Shown here in pieces: positions 46,376 to 55,882 of a DNA stretch of 64,000 nt. The translations under genes were made by a program, and so were the position numbers. The stretch comes from Cantharellus purpuraceus (lineage: Eukaryota; Basidiomycota; Agaricomycetes; Cantharellales; Hydnaceae): contig JALBUN010000001.1 of NCBI GenBank assembly GCA_025174535.1, forward strand, positions 2,108,001 through 2,172,000. Reading direction: 5' to 3'. The notes below the pieces were generated by a model that had not been told where the DNA came from, did not search any database, and worked only from the letters and a program-made list of their open reading frames with translations. How positions within the stretch are numbered: the stretch's first letter is position 1; each line of letters opens with the position of its first letter.

Positions 46376-46788
46376 AGTACGGGTTCATCCCAATCATTCA
46401 AAATAGCTTTTGCTACAGCCTTTTTGGAGCCGGTGATCTTGTCATATAATTCTTTCCTACTATAGGTTTCGGATTTAGCGTGCTCAGTCTGAAACAGGAA
46501 AGCTTGTCAAAAACTTCAACTTCTTGCGGTCGTTCTCAGTGCCAAAGCGAGACCGCTTCTTCAATTTCCACAGATGATGAAGACCCTGCCATTCGCCTAA
46601 ATTGCGTCAGCCGATGTTCTTCATCAATGACACAAGGCGAATACTCCAGCTTTCATCAATCCCGCTATTTAAGATAAGAAAAGAATGAGATTTTGACTCC
46701 ACAAGTGTACATGAATTTTTGCAAGTCATAATCAGAGAGTATGCACGTCAGCGTCAGTGCCTGTGCGAGACTGAGCGTAAGAATTCAT
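46376..46788 (-). CDS. Candidate small spliced gene, about 86 residues, unknown
   Basis: No family recognised. Three blocks join in phase 0 with consensus borders. MNSYAQSRTGTDAD (ATG at 46788, donor gtgcat) joins LEYSPCVIDEEHRLTQFRRM...VEIEEA (acceptor gaaag, donor gtctcg). That joins TEHAKSETYSRKELYDKITG and the end ILNDWDEPVLSA, stop at 46376. The third block is the most convincing: charged, helical and ending in a tryptophan-acidic motif. The donors are weak, and no single unspliced frame exceeds 45 codons. It lies downstream of, and in line with, the next gene, so it could instead be distal exons of that gene. Confidence 0.4.
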
Positions 46789-46933
46789 GCGTTTGAAATA
46801 TAGATACAGTTGGGTATTCCTGATGGGGTGCAGTGGAAGGATGCATACTGTATGGGATTCTATGTCAAAGGGTGAGCTTTCAAGACAACCACGGTACAAA
46901 CCAGTATGCGCCTACCTAGATAAACCTATACTG

Positions 46934-47675
46934 CTATTCAATTTCGGCTGATGGTGAACTCAACGTGCGTCTACGACTAAGCACTAGAGAGCCTAGCAAC
47001 CTAGAACATGGGGGACCACTACATCAGGAAACAAAGTCGAAGACAGTTGTGGTACACCAACCTGTTTGTATCTTCGTACCTCTGGGTCACACGGAATCGC
47101 TCATCCTCTACTTCATGTTCAGCCTCGCGTGGTATGGCCAGAGCGGCATCATGAACAGAATCAGAAACCCCGTAGATATTATATTGGGTTTCCCGTAGAT
47201 TTGTGTAATCATGATACTGTGTGGAAAATGCGGCGGATGAGCGGTACTGGAAATCTCGAACATCTTTCGCAGGAGTTGACAGGGGTGACGGGAAGGAAGG
47301 TTGCGAGTAACGAGGTGACATAAAGGTAGAGGGACCGGCAACATGAGAAAAGGGACTGGGATGTGCCTGCACTGAACGCGAACGATGCCGCTGTTCTTCG
47401 TGAAGACAGTGTAGAAAGTGATTCACGTGTTCGTAAACTTTGCCATCAGAAGTTGGGATATCCGTGCTGTCGTTTGCGTTTGAAAAGTCGGGGTCTTCGT
47501 CATCCTCGCCATCATCCTCTGTGGCACCGTCTCTCCGTTGGATGCTATCAATGACGGGGCCAACAGTGCGACGTCGTTTGGGCAGTGGAAGGCAGGGATA
47601 GTCATCAGGTGGTGGTGGAAAGGAGTGATCACCATGGGCGGGTGAAGGAGACGGCGCTCTTGACCGTTTGAGCAT
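46934..47675 (-). CDS. Hypothetical protein with a nuclear-type N-terminus
   Basis: The ATG at 47675 starts MLKRSRAPSPSPAHGDHSFP. Basic KRRRTVGPVIDSIQRR suggests a nuclear localisation signal, followed by an acidic run (EDDGEDDEDPDFSNANDS) and a histidine-rich helix (YEHVNHFLHCLHEEQRHRSR). The second half is Ser, Pro, Tyr and His rich and ends RVTQRYEDTN. A likely intron (donor gttggt, acceptor gtgcttag) adds SRRRTLSSPSAEIE and the stop at 46934. Without that splice the frame ends at 47019. No domain is recognised. It diverges from the frataxin gene over about 257 bp. Confidence 0.55.
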
Positions 47676-47932
47676 GTTGGCAGTAAGAAACAAAAGCGTC
47701 TGTCGATGTTGAATTTGTGTACGTGCGAATGACGTAAGCGCAATTTACCCGAGATTTACTCCAAACCGGCCCTCTACTTACAATTGCTTAGGTGCGCCTG
47801 TGATACAGCTTTCAAGCCCTTGAACGGACAGGCAGCCTTTCCCGAACTCGAAAGACGAGCAGAGGGTGGAGCGTACGCAGCCACGTGATTTTCAGTCACG
47901 AGATCGACTTCTGCTATCGTGGTGACAAGACG

Positions 47933-48617
47933 ATGAGTGTACGTGCCACTCTACGATCCTTGCGTCCGCTGGTGGTGCCATGTCGGCAACATGGTCTATC
48001 TCTGAGACCGCGTGTCCCTTTGGGACCGTGTGTCCTATGCTCGGTGAGACAACTCGCGACGCCTCCGCCAATGGTGGCATCTAGGTGAGGAGACTCCTCA
48101 CGCGTCTGTTCATTCCTAAAGACCGTCATGAGCGGCCGTTAGTAACATATCTATGGAGGCATATCATGATATCTCAGATGAAACCATGGACACGTTGCTT
48201 GAGTCCTTCGAAGCTCTTGTCGATGAAGTGAACGACAGGCAATACGAGGTAGAATATTCGGTGTGTGGACGTGTCTTGAAGTCGCACTTTTCAAACGGCA
48301 TCCTCATGTCCATTCGTGGAATCTAGAGCGGTGTTCTTACTCTGGCTTTGGGTGCTAATGGCACATATGTTATCAACAAGCAGCCCCCAAACAAGCAGAT
48401 TTGGCTAAGCTCCCCCATCAGGCACGACCGAGTTTTCTTCGTACCTGGTGCTTTCGTTCTTATTAGACTATCAATCGCTAGTGGTCCAAAACGGTACGAT
48501 TATTCCGAGACGAAACGCGCATGGTTCTACTCTCGTGATGGAAAGACGTTGGGTGCCTTTCTGAAGGAAGAGCTTGAGTTGATCCTGGGCAAAAAGATAG
48601 AGGTGAATCTGCTTTGA
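47933..48617 (+). CDS. YFH1: Frataxin, mitochondrial
   Basis: Activates iron-sulfur cluster assembly on Isu/Nfs1 and buffers iron in the mitochondrial matrix. The ATG at 47933 starts [20 protein letters not shown], a basic presequence. The acidic iron-binding helix is [20 protein letters not shown] followed by [14 protein letters not shown]. An intron then joins [20 protein letters not shown] and [10 protein letters not shown]. The family's SGPKRYDY follows only if 60 nt are removed between ATCAG and TGGTCC, and that segment begins GC and ends AG. The end is [20 protein letters not shown]. The 60-nt segment is in frame without stops, so retention would insert 20 residues in a conserved loop. 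It converges on a rhodanese gene. Confidence 0.93.
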
Positions 48618-48769
48618 CACTGCGAGCCCAGGGTATTGGGAGCACGCCGTGACATAGGAGCCCAGAAAACATCGATATTGCTTAACCGCGCGGACTACAT
48701 TTACACTCATATTCATACATCAATAATCTCTATACGTATGACACCGCTAAATTCTCGTTGCGTAGCCGG

Positions 48770-49406
48770 CTAAGAGGCCGAATTTGGACTGTCCTTCTGA
48801 ACCCAATCAAGCCAGGAACCTTCATAATTTTTGACGCTGTATAAGGTGTGTCAGCCGTAAACGGAGAAAGAGGTGAGGGGAGCGCACTTGGTGTAGCCGT
48901 TTCTTCTAGCGACGTCACTTGCCGTCGCACTGCGCTTTCCACTACGACAGTAGAACACGATTTCTTGGTTGTAGGCAGGTTTCATGAAACCGTGCTTATT
49001 TAGGAACTCGTCGCCTCTTAAATGGAGGGAGCTCGATAACGTGGACAATGGGAGGGGTACGGATGATGGAATTGAACCTTGTGCGATCTCCTCAGGTTCG
49101 CGCACGTCGATCAAGTAGGCATCCTGGATGCGAGTTGATATTGTATGTATGATTCTGGGTAAAACAAGGGCGCACCTCTGTAGGCTCCTGTGTCCGCTTT
49201 TTTACCTCTTCATAGGTGAGTTTGGGTGCAACCCAGTCGGCTTGAAGGTACTGCTGCCTCTCTTTGACTGTTGGATTAGCGCCACCTTTAGTTGACTCAA
49301 ACCGGGCGGCGACGAGACGAGGAGCGCGTAGCCCAGCTTGCGCAGCTCCGCACTGTTGAGAGTGACGTACAGCGAGAAGGGATTGAGTAAGAGCTATGCG
49401 CAACAT
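48770..49406 (-). CDS. Single-domain rhodanese, mitochondrial
   Basis: Rhodanese/thiosulfate sulfurtransferase, moving sulfane sulfur through a cysteine persulfide. The ATG at 49406 starts MLRIALTQSLLAVRHSQQCG, a mitochondrial presequence with Arg and no acidic residues, then RFESTKGGANPTVKERQQYL. Next are LTYEEVKKRTQEP (spliced to DAYLIDVREPEEIAQGSIPS), then VPLPLSTLSSSLHLRGDEF. The active-site loop is FYCRSGKRSATAS with the catalytic Cys. The end, GYT plus SVKNYEGSWLDWVQKDSPNS, is the family's usual C-terminal block. It resembles yeast Rdl1/Rdl2. Frataxin is its convergent neighbour 152 bp away. Confidence 0.9.
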
Positions 49407-50275
49407 TGTGGAACGAGATGCGAACAGATCTTGTGAGAATTTGGTGCCGGAGGCAAAATCGGTAATTGTGGCTCCCTGTAGTTTACTGTGGACGTGTATG
49501 TTGTGCGGGGCGAAAATGCCTCGGCTGCGCGATTTTTGCTACGACATTGCTAATCAATTCTTCCCCTTTCCTTTCCTCATCACAACTCTATCAACTCTTT
49601 CCTGGCTGGCTGGGAACCTCAGATATGGCTGCACCCATCTGTCTTTCTCTTGCAAGTGTCCTTCATGACCATCTTCTGATATTTTTTTAGTACCCTCGTG
49701 TATGTGCTACGACAGAGCTGGGTGGAACAGTGAGAGCGTGGTACTCATGAAACCGAACCTCCCAGCATGTCGCACTCACGTTGGTCGCTCTGCAACACAT
49801 ACTGTTGCGTCCATAACCTGTCTACCCAATACTGGGTTCAGTGCTACTCTCCAAACGCATGTCTCGTCTGGTTCACTCCCACTGAGCTATAGTCACCACA
49901 GACAAGCAAGATCATGGCTAGCCTGGCAGCTTCCTATCCCATTAGCGTCCATTCGGTCTCTTTCTCGTTCGACTCTGCATTGTCTATCTGCAACATTAGT
50001 GCATGTTGCCTGTGCCCTCTTGATGGTTAGCCAAAGGCTCCCCAGCTCTCCAGCGATAGACTCTATACGGCTCTTTGTAGGGCTAACAACTTTACGCTGC
50101 ATGCCCAGGCCAATCTGAGCGATTCCGCAATGTGCTCCACAGCTGGCGATCTCCGTTACCTTGGTATCTGCTTAGTCAGGCATAGTCACGGGGAGCCGTT
50201 CCAGACTCCGCTCTAACTCCTACGAAGACCGTGTCCTCCTGTTTCCCCTGTGCTACGACTCAATACTTAGACGAA
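49407..50275. other. Divergent promoter region, rhodanese / copper transporter
   Basis: About 870 bp without a supported gene. A 138-codon plus-strand frame (49702-50118) has ordinary composition but no family features, and its end lies near the transporter start. The length is generous for this gene-dense window and fits a regulated promoter for the copper transporter. Confidence 0.45.
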
Positions 50276-51007
50276 ATGAATACAGGAACCGACATGTCTG
50301 GAATGACAATGATGGGGGGTAAGTGCCATCCTCGTTTTAGAACCGCACCTAACATCGTACAGGGAGTACCGTGGGTGGAATGATGAAGCCGTGGTTGCAC
50401 TTTACGATGGGAGACAACCTTTTCTTCATGGGTTGGGTTCCAATTTCTGCAGGCGCAGTGGCTGGTGCATGCATCGGCCTGTTCATGCTTGCAATTGTCG
50501 AGCGATGGGTGGCTGCAATGCGAGGCCTAATGCAAGCGTACTGGAATCGAAAGTTTGTTCATACTCACTTTTCATTCCCCCCGCATCTCCCTGACATGTA
50601 CTCTATTCTTAGGACTCAAGAGCTCCTTGCCTCCCGTTTTACAAAGCTTTCGGACGACAGTTCAGTGTCTACTGACAAGAAACGCCAAAGTACCAATGGT
50701 GAGGACACTGACGTCGAGACGTTGCCGATGAATCGTACGCCTGCTGGCCATCTACCTCATCTCCATCGAATTGCGCCATTCATTGCCGCCCACGACTTTG
50801 CGCGCGGTGCAATGTTTGCAGCCCAGGCAGCCCTGGGATATGCGCTCATGTTGGCTGTCATGTGTGTTCTGGTAGCCGTGACTCTGCATTGGCTGACTTT
50901 TGCGTCGCAGGACATATCATGCTGGATATATCATTGCAATTGTGCTAGGCCTGGGAGTTGGCGAGGTTCTTTTTGGCCGCTTTGGCGCGGCGTCTCATCA
51001 TCTCTAG
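50276..51007 (+). CDS. CTR: Ctr-family copper transporter
   Basis: Trimeric high-affinity Cu(I) importer. The ATG at 50276 gives a methionine-rich N-terminus MNTGTDMSGMTMMGG, spliced to STVGGMMKPWLHFTMGDNLF. TM1 is FMGWVPISAGAVAGACIGLF. A cytosolic loop of about 100 residues follows (LLASRFTKLSDDSSVSTDKK and on). TM2 contains the MxxxM copper-relay motif in LMLAVM, spliced to TYHAGYIIAIVLGLGVGEVL with the GxxxG packing motif of TM3. The end is FGRFGAASHHL. The extracellular N-terminus is short for the family but has the Mets cluster. The next gene downstream, on the same strand, is a ferric reductase, which could supply Cu(I). Confidence 0.9.
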
Positions 51008-51988
51008 CACATTGTATAATTGATGCTCTTATCGTCTCAAATGAACATGAAACATGTGCCATTCGCGGACAAATAGGGTGAGGCCACGACCGATGCGGTG
51101 TAAGGTAAGCCGTGGGAAGCCCAAGTCAAAAAATTTTACTGGTCGATACAGAGCTAATAGCATGTTAACAAAAGATGTTATACCATCCTATGCACCTAGT
51201 CCCGATGCGCTCGAGTTCGAGCCCTGGTTTTTATTTTTAAACCAATTGCTGCATGCATGAAAACACTTGTTGCTGCATTGTTCCTCAAATTCCCGCAGAG
51301 TTGATCAACTTGGCATTTTGCCTTTTCCTCTATAGTCGTTGGGGACCAATTGCCTACTTTATGCTGTAGGAGCCACTACACGGTGGAATGTTCCACCAAA
51401 TCATCGAATATATATACTCAATACTCCATATCAACCTTCTCAGTTTCCCCTGACTGTCTCGATTGTTAGCGATCACCCGAAGGCTACAAATAGTCCTCCC
51501 GTTGATTCAGGAGTTGTGCCTAAAGGTCTCTCAGTCAACACCCTGGCCTTCATCCGTCACCCCGGTCATTTCATACAGATATTGCAATAGCCCCATCAAA
51601 GGCACCTCCGAATATGCCTGGGATTCTCGAGCGGTTGTATACTATGTTGCTATGAACTCGAGATATGAAGTTGCATGTTTCTAGCCGCATGTATTGTCCA
51701 CATCGAATCGAAATCTTGACGAATGTAGCGAGCGACAGTCAAAATGGGGCACGGAATCGAAGACGCGGTCTCCTATCAAATTGATCTGGCACCAGGGGAA
51801 AAGCGACTTTATGGGACCGAAGATATATCTATCTTGGTTGGTCACCAAGTAAAAGTTTTTTAACAGGGACCAATGGTGGCGCCCACACCGGGCGCTTGCA
51901 ACCACTGATCAAGGTTGTTTGCCCTTACCTGCTCGATCCACCTAACGCTCCAGGGCCCTCTAATTTTGTGTCCCTTCGCTCTGCCAAG
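51008..51988. other. Intergenic, between copper transporter and ferric reductase
   Basis: About 980 bp without a supported gene. Two TTGCTGCAT motifs lie 27 bp apart (51244-51280), resembling GCTG-core copper-response elements of fungi, though far from the reductase start. Frames of 68-83 codons at 51054-51684 have no family features. Confidence 0.4.
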
Positions 51989-53997
51989 ATGTCTGGCGAC
52001 CCAGGAGCACCACCCGTCGACACCTCCTTCCACATCTACAAGTATGTCGTCCTCTGTGAATATCAAAGCTATGTGTAACTCCAAGACAGTTCATACATAA
52101 GCGATCCTCCCTACCAGGTGGCTTTTACCATAGTGTGGACAGTCTTTGTCGCCGTATGCGTTCTTGGGGCAACGCCGAGGCTTCTCCGCTCCATCCGAAA
52201 CGGCCGTGCTTGGCAAGGATGGGGTATATGGGAAGACGTATATGGCCGCTCATACGAGCCCCTTCAAGAAACGGAAAGGGATAAATCTCCTCGTCCAAGA
52301 CGGACAGCCCCAAGGGCATGGCTCTCCCTCGTTGAGAAGTACTCGCTACAGAGAGTTCCCTACTTGAATCTGGATCTTGGTCAGAGTGAGTGAGCTTGAC
52401 TCCATTCGCCGGTCATTTACTCACTATACTAGTTGTTATTCTGGCTGGATATTTTGCTGCACTGTTTGTTTGCATCTTCCTCAAATCTCCCATCGTACAG
52501 AGTCCCAACCGAGCAGGCAAGTCAGGTGCACTAAACCGACATCTTCATATACTCAGTTTCCCCCTCTTCTAGGATTTCTTTCCCTTGCCCAGTTACCAGC
52601 TATCTTCCTTTTCGCAACTAAGAACGGACTATTGTCGCTTCTTCTAGGCAAGGGCTACGAAAAGCTCAACTTTCTCCATCGATGGGCCGGCCGCTTTTTG
52701 TTTATTTCTGCCACAATACATGGGTCTCTTTGGATTAACAATGACAGGGTCGCGGGCACACGCATTATTGGGTCACAAAAGGAAACTCTTGGAATCGCCG
52801 CTTACAGTACGCTAGGGATCATTGTCTTGAGTTCCCTTCCTATTGTCAGGAAAATAGCATATCAAGCCTTCTTCATTATACAGTAAGTTGCAGTCATCTA
52901 TTTGCACACTCCTTTCACGTAGTGAATTCAGCGTCCTCGGATACGTATGCTTCTTTGTCATCATCTGTTATCACACGTTATACGCCGTTCCGTGGATATT
53001 CCCACCATTGGCATTCTATGGACTCGACCTCTTTGTGCGTATGATCAGGTTCCGCATTAAAGATGCCATTTTGGTTCCAGCAGACAACCAGATGACATTG
53101 GTATGTGAAGCTTTGAGGGGTTCGTCATGTGATTGAGCTCACCTTCGTTTAAGATTCACGTTCAAAATTGCGACGGCGGTTGGATAGCTGGCCAACACAT
53201 TAGGTTACGAATATTTTTCTCGGGGAGGATATTTGAATCCCACCCCCTCACGATATTGAACGCTCCTGCACCCCTTTCGTCCGTGTCCTCTGGCGAGCTC
53301 ATTCTCGCGGCAAGAGTATCGGGAGACTGGACTCGTGCCGTTAATGCGCTGGCTCGCCAGGAGGAGAAGACATGCCGAGTGAATGTTATGATGGACGGCC
53401 CTTATGGAGGTTCTACGATCGACATTGGAGAATATGAAAGTGTACTGCTCGTTGCTGGAGGCTCGGGTGCGACCTTCACAATCGGACTACTTGATGACGT
53501 TGTTGGTCGGGTAGCCAACATGAAGCGAAAGAACGGGGAAAGGACAGCACGAATCGAATTCGTATGGTGTATAAAGTCATTTGGTATGTGTTGTTTATAC
53601 CCTGCCAAACCCACCTTCATGTCTTACTTCCTTAGGCTCTATTTCCTGGTTCTCTCCCATGTTACTCGACATTGCCAACAAAGCACGAGGGTCGTCTTTG
53701 GACCTCCACTTTCAGATATTTGTTACCTGTCTTTGTGACCTAGAAGCGGTGCCAGCTATACCCAATTGTGAAGTGAAGGTCGAGAGACCAAATGTAGCAC
53801 AACTTTTTGATCCATTTATCACGCCGCGTGCAGATGTGGAAGCGGGTAGAGGGCGTGGAAACGGCGGTGTTGCTATAGCTGTGAGTGGGCCAGAGTCGCT
53901 GACTTTCGAGGCACAGAATATCATCGCACGGGTGCCGACTGCCTATGTGAGGAGACTAGGAGGCCTTGCTCTACACACAGAGATATTCAATTTGTAA
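51989..53997 (+). CDS. FRE: Ferric/cupric reductase, flavocytochrome b type
   Basis: Plasma-membrane reductase that passes electrons from cytosolic NADPH via FAD and two hemes to extracellular Fe(III) or Cu(II). The ATG at 51989 starts MSGDPGAPPVDTSFHIY. An N-terminal TM (VAFTIVWTVFVAVCVLGATP) precedes the six-helix heme domain. Heme His residues are seen in NFLHRWAGRFLFISATIHG and ICYHTLYAVPWIFPP. The FAD site is HPLTILNAP, and the NADPH site is LLVAGGSGATFTIGLL. The terminal part is EFVWCIKSF spliced to GSISWFSPMLLDIANKARGS, ending VRRLGGLALHTEIFNL. It faces Vam7 convergently (157 bp). It is distinct from the NoxA gene at 59.4 kb, which has a different heme spacing and tail. Confidence 0.9.
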
Positions 53998-54154
53998 AGG
54001 AGCCAGTATAGCTAGTGTATTTCATGACAGCTAGGACTTGGTATGTACGTTTTGTGATGTGGATTATAAGCTTAATATGCGTAAGAATGAGAAGTACATT
54101 CCAGACCGTCCCTGTCATATCCAAGAGATATAGGAAACCAAGAAAGTATGTAGG

Positions 54155-55231
54155 TCATCCAAGTCGTCGTAACTGCTTGTTTGCCGCACCCAACTTCAAA
54201 CCAACTCGGTCAACGTTATCTGAGAGATCATCTAGCATCTCGTTTTGTTGCTCAATTTCGCTCGAAATGGCAGTCCCGAGCTGTCGTTGTCGTCGCAAAA
54301 TAGCCGTTAGTTGGGTCAACTGATTGTCTTGCTCCTCCACCTGTGTTTTCTGCAACTGGAATAAGCCTTGGTCGTCTAGCGGGCGTGTCACCTCTGTTTC
54401 TTGAGGGGAACCACCAAAGACGCGGGTGGTGACAGGGCGTTTGGAAGAGGGGCCAGGTGGTGGTGTGAGGAGGGATGCGCGGTCATTATGCGAGCCTGGA
54501 TTGCGATCTCGAGCGGCGGACGTCAGCGGACGAGAGGCCTGGCGAGCTGCTACGACCATCTTTCCCAGCTTTTCACAGTCATCCTGTAAACGGGCGATCA
54601 TGTCTCCTCTTCGTTGCAGTTCGCCTTGTGCCATCCCCTGCATTGCTAATGTTTCGAGCCCTCTCGCTAGGGTCCCGACTCGATCTAAAAGAGTGACCAG
54701 CTTCTTCTTCGCTTGTACGTTAGATGTATGGGATCCACTGACATCTCCCATGTCTGCGAGAGCGTTGCGCTTGTTGATGTCGGCCCGTATATCTCTGACG
54801 AGGGTCTGCAAGTCGGCTTGCTCATCCAGCCAGGATGACAGTGTGAACTGGGAAACAGGTCCACCAGCCACACCACCATATTTCCCTGTTGGCACTCCCA
54901 GGAATTCCTTAAAGACAGTAGCGTCTCTCCATTGACTGTCCTTGGAGCCGACAATTGCCCGCAGGTACGTCTCGAGGCCTGTACGCCGTTCCTCCAGGAT
55001 CTTAGCATCATTTTTTCGGAATGAAAATATGTGTTTAGAAGGCAGCTTTGCAGGCGGCTCGGTGCCTGTGAGCTTGGTGAGCTCCGTGTTGAGCTCGTCG
55101 AACTCTGAATAGCGGCGCCACATCTGCCATGAGCGTACGGAGGCCTGTACCTCGATGCGGTACGCGGTGTGGGGATTTGGGTTAGACCTCTCTTCATGTC
55201 CACGGACATATACTGCTTGGATAGCTGTCAT
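54155..55231 (-). CDS. VAM7: Vacuolar Qc-SNARE Vam7 (PX plus SNARE)
   Basis: SNARE for homotypic vacuole fusion, recruited to membranes by a phosphoinositide-binding PX domain. A single exon of 358 codons starts MTAIQAVYVRGHEERSNPNP. The PX domain includes WQMWRRYSEFDELNTELTKL with the phosphoinositide-contacting Arg-Arg-Tyr, and LPSKHIFSFRKND. The central part, LVRDIRADINKRNALADM, is helical. A disordered linker precedes the Qc SNARE helix at the C-terminus: QLTAILRRQRQLGTAISSEI then EQQNEMLDDLSDNVDRVGLK, with the zero-layer Gln. There is no transmembrane segment, as in yeast Vam7. The lack of introns is unusual for this window. Confidence 0.92.
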   Translation of the reverse strand: MTAIQAVYVRGHEERSNPNPHTAYRIEVQASVRSWQMWRRYSEFDELNTELTKLTGTEPPAKLPSKHIFSFRKNDAKILEERRTGLETYLRAIVGSKDSQWRDATVFKEFLGVPTGKYGGVAGGPVSQFTLSSWLDEQADLQTLVRDIRADINKRNALADMGDVSGSHTSNVQAKKKLVTLLDRVGTLARGLETLAMQGMAQGELQRRGDMIARLQDDCEKLGKMVVAARQASRPLTSAARDRNPGSHNDRASLLTPPPGPSSKRPVTTRVFGGSPQETEVTRPLDDQGLFQLQKTQVEEQDNQLTQLTAILRRQRQLGTAISSEIEQQNEMLDDLSDNVDRVGLKLGAANKQLRRLG

Positions 55232-55882
55232 CGTTGGGAGCAGAGTCCGTACAGGTGGCTGACCACGCTCCGCGGCGAGCTGACTAATACATCACACCGG
55301 CGCTTCCAAGTAGTTCACCGTGAGCTCTCATCGACATCTGCATTACGGAGTGGCATTTGGCATTTATTCTCAGTGAGTGTGGTCGACGTATGGAGAGCTG
55401 ATATCATTGTGTTCCGACTACCAGGGCTCTCTCAGAGCATAAATATGTCTTGGGAAACGGATCCCATGGATGAGTCCCGATCAGGTGGCCCTGGGGCTAC
55501 TGCATAATTTGCTGCAAGGTACGTTTATGCTTACAACATTGCCAGAATATTGCAATGAGCACAAGTTGTTCCAACCCATTGCTCCAGCTGAAGCCGAAGA
55601 ATGTCGTCAAATATCTATGCGCCCCAATACAGATAGACTCCGGCGGAACCCCATCTTTCTGTGCTGAGCTTTCATGCCGTTAACATGTACGCAATGGTCA
55701 AGGTTGAGGTGTAAGATGCGGTAGAGGCGGGACCAGTTAGTACTGTATACGCAGCTTACATAACCCCGATTCTTTTTCCTTACTGTTGAGTGCTGCTCTC
55801 AGTGCTGTCGGGAGTCGACTCGCCCTGACACTTACTCCGCCTTTACCTGCCTGGGTTACCTAGCTGCATCCATCCTTTATTC
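55232..55882. other. Divergent promoter region, VAM7 / eIF3a
   Basis: No firm gene. A 65-codon plus-strand frame (55470-55667, MSPDQVALGLLHNLLQ...) has protein-like composition, but no splice model or family supports it. Confidence 0.4.

Noticed and set aside
49702..50118. 138-codon frame upstream of the copper transporter
   Set aside because: No family features or splice support; it lies in a divergent promoter region.
51190..51230. tRNA-like B box (gagttcgagccc)
   Set aside because: No matching A box or acceptor stem at the required distance; no cloverleaf could be drawn.
55470..55667. 65-codon frame between VAM7 and eIF3a
   Set aside because: Protein-like ending but no family. The internal gtacgt/caag splice would introduce a stop, so there is not enough support.
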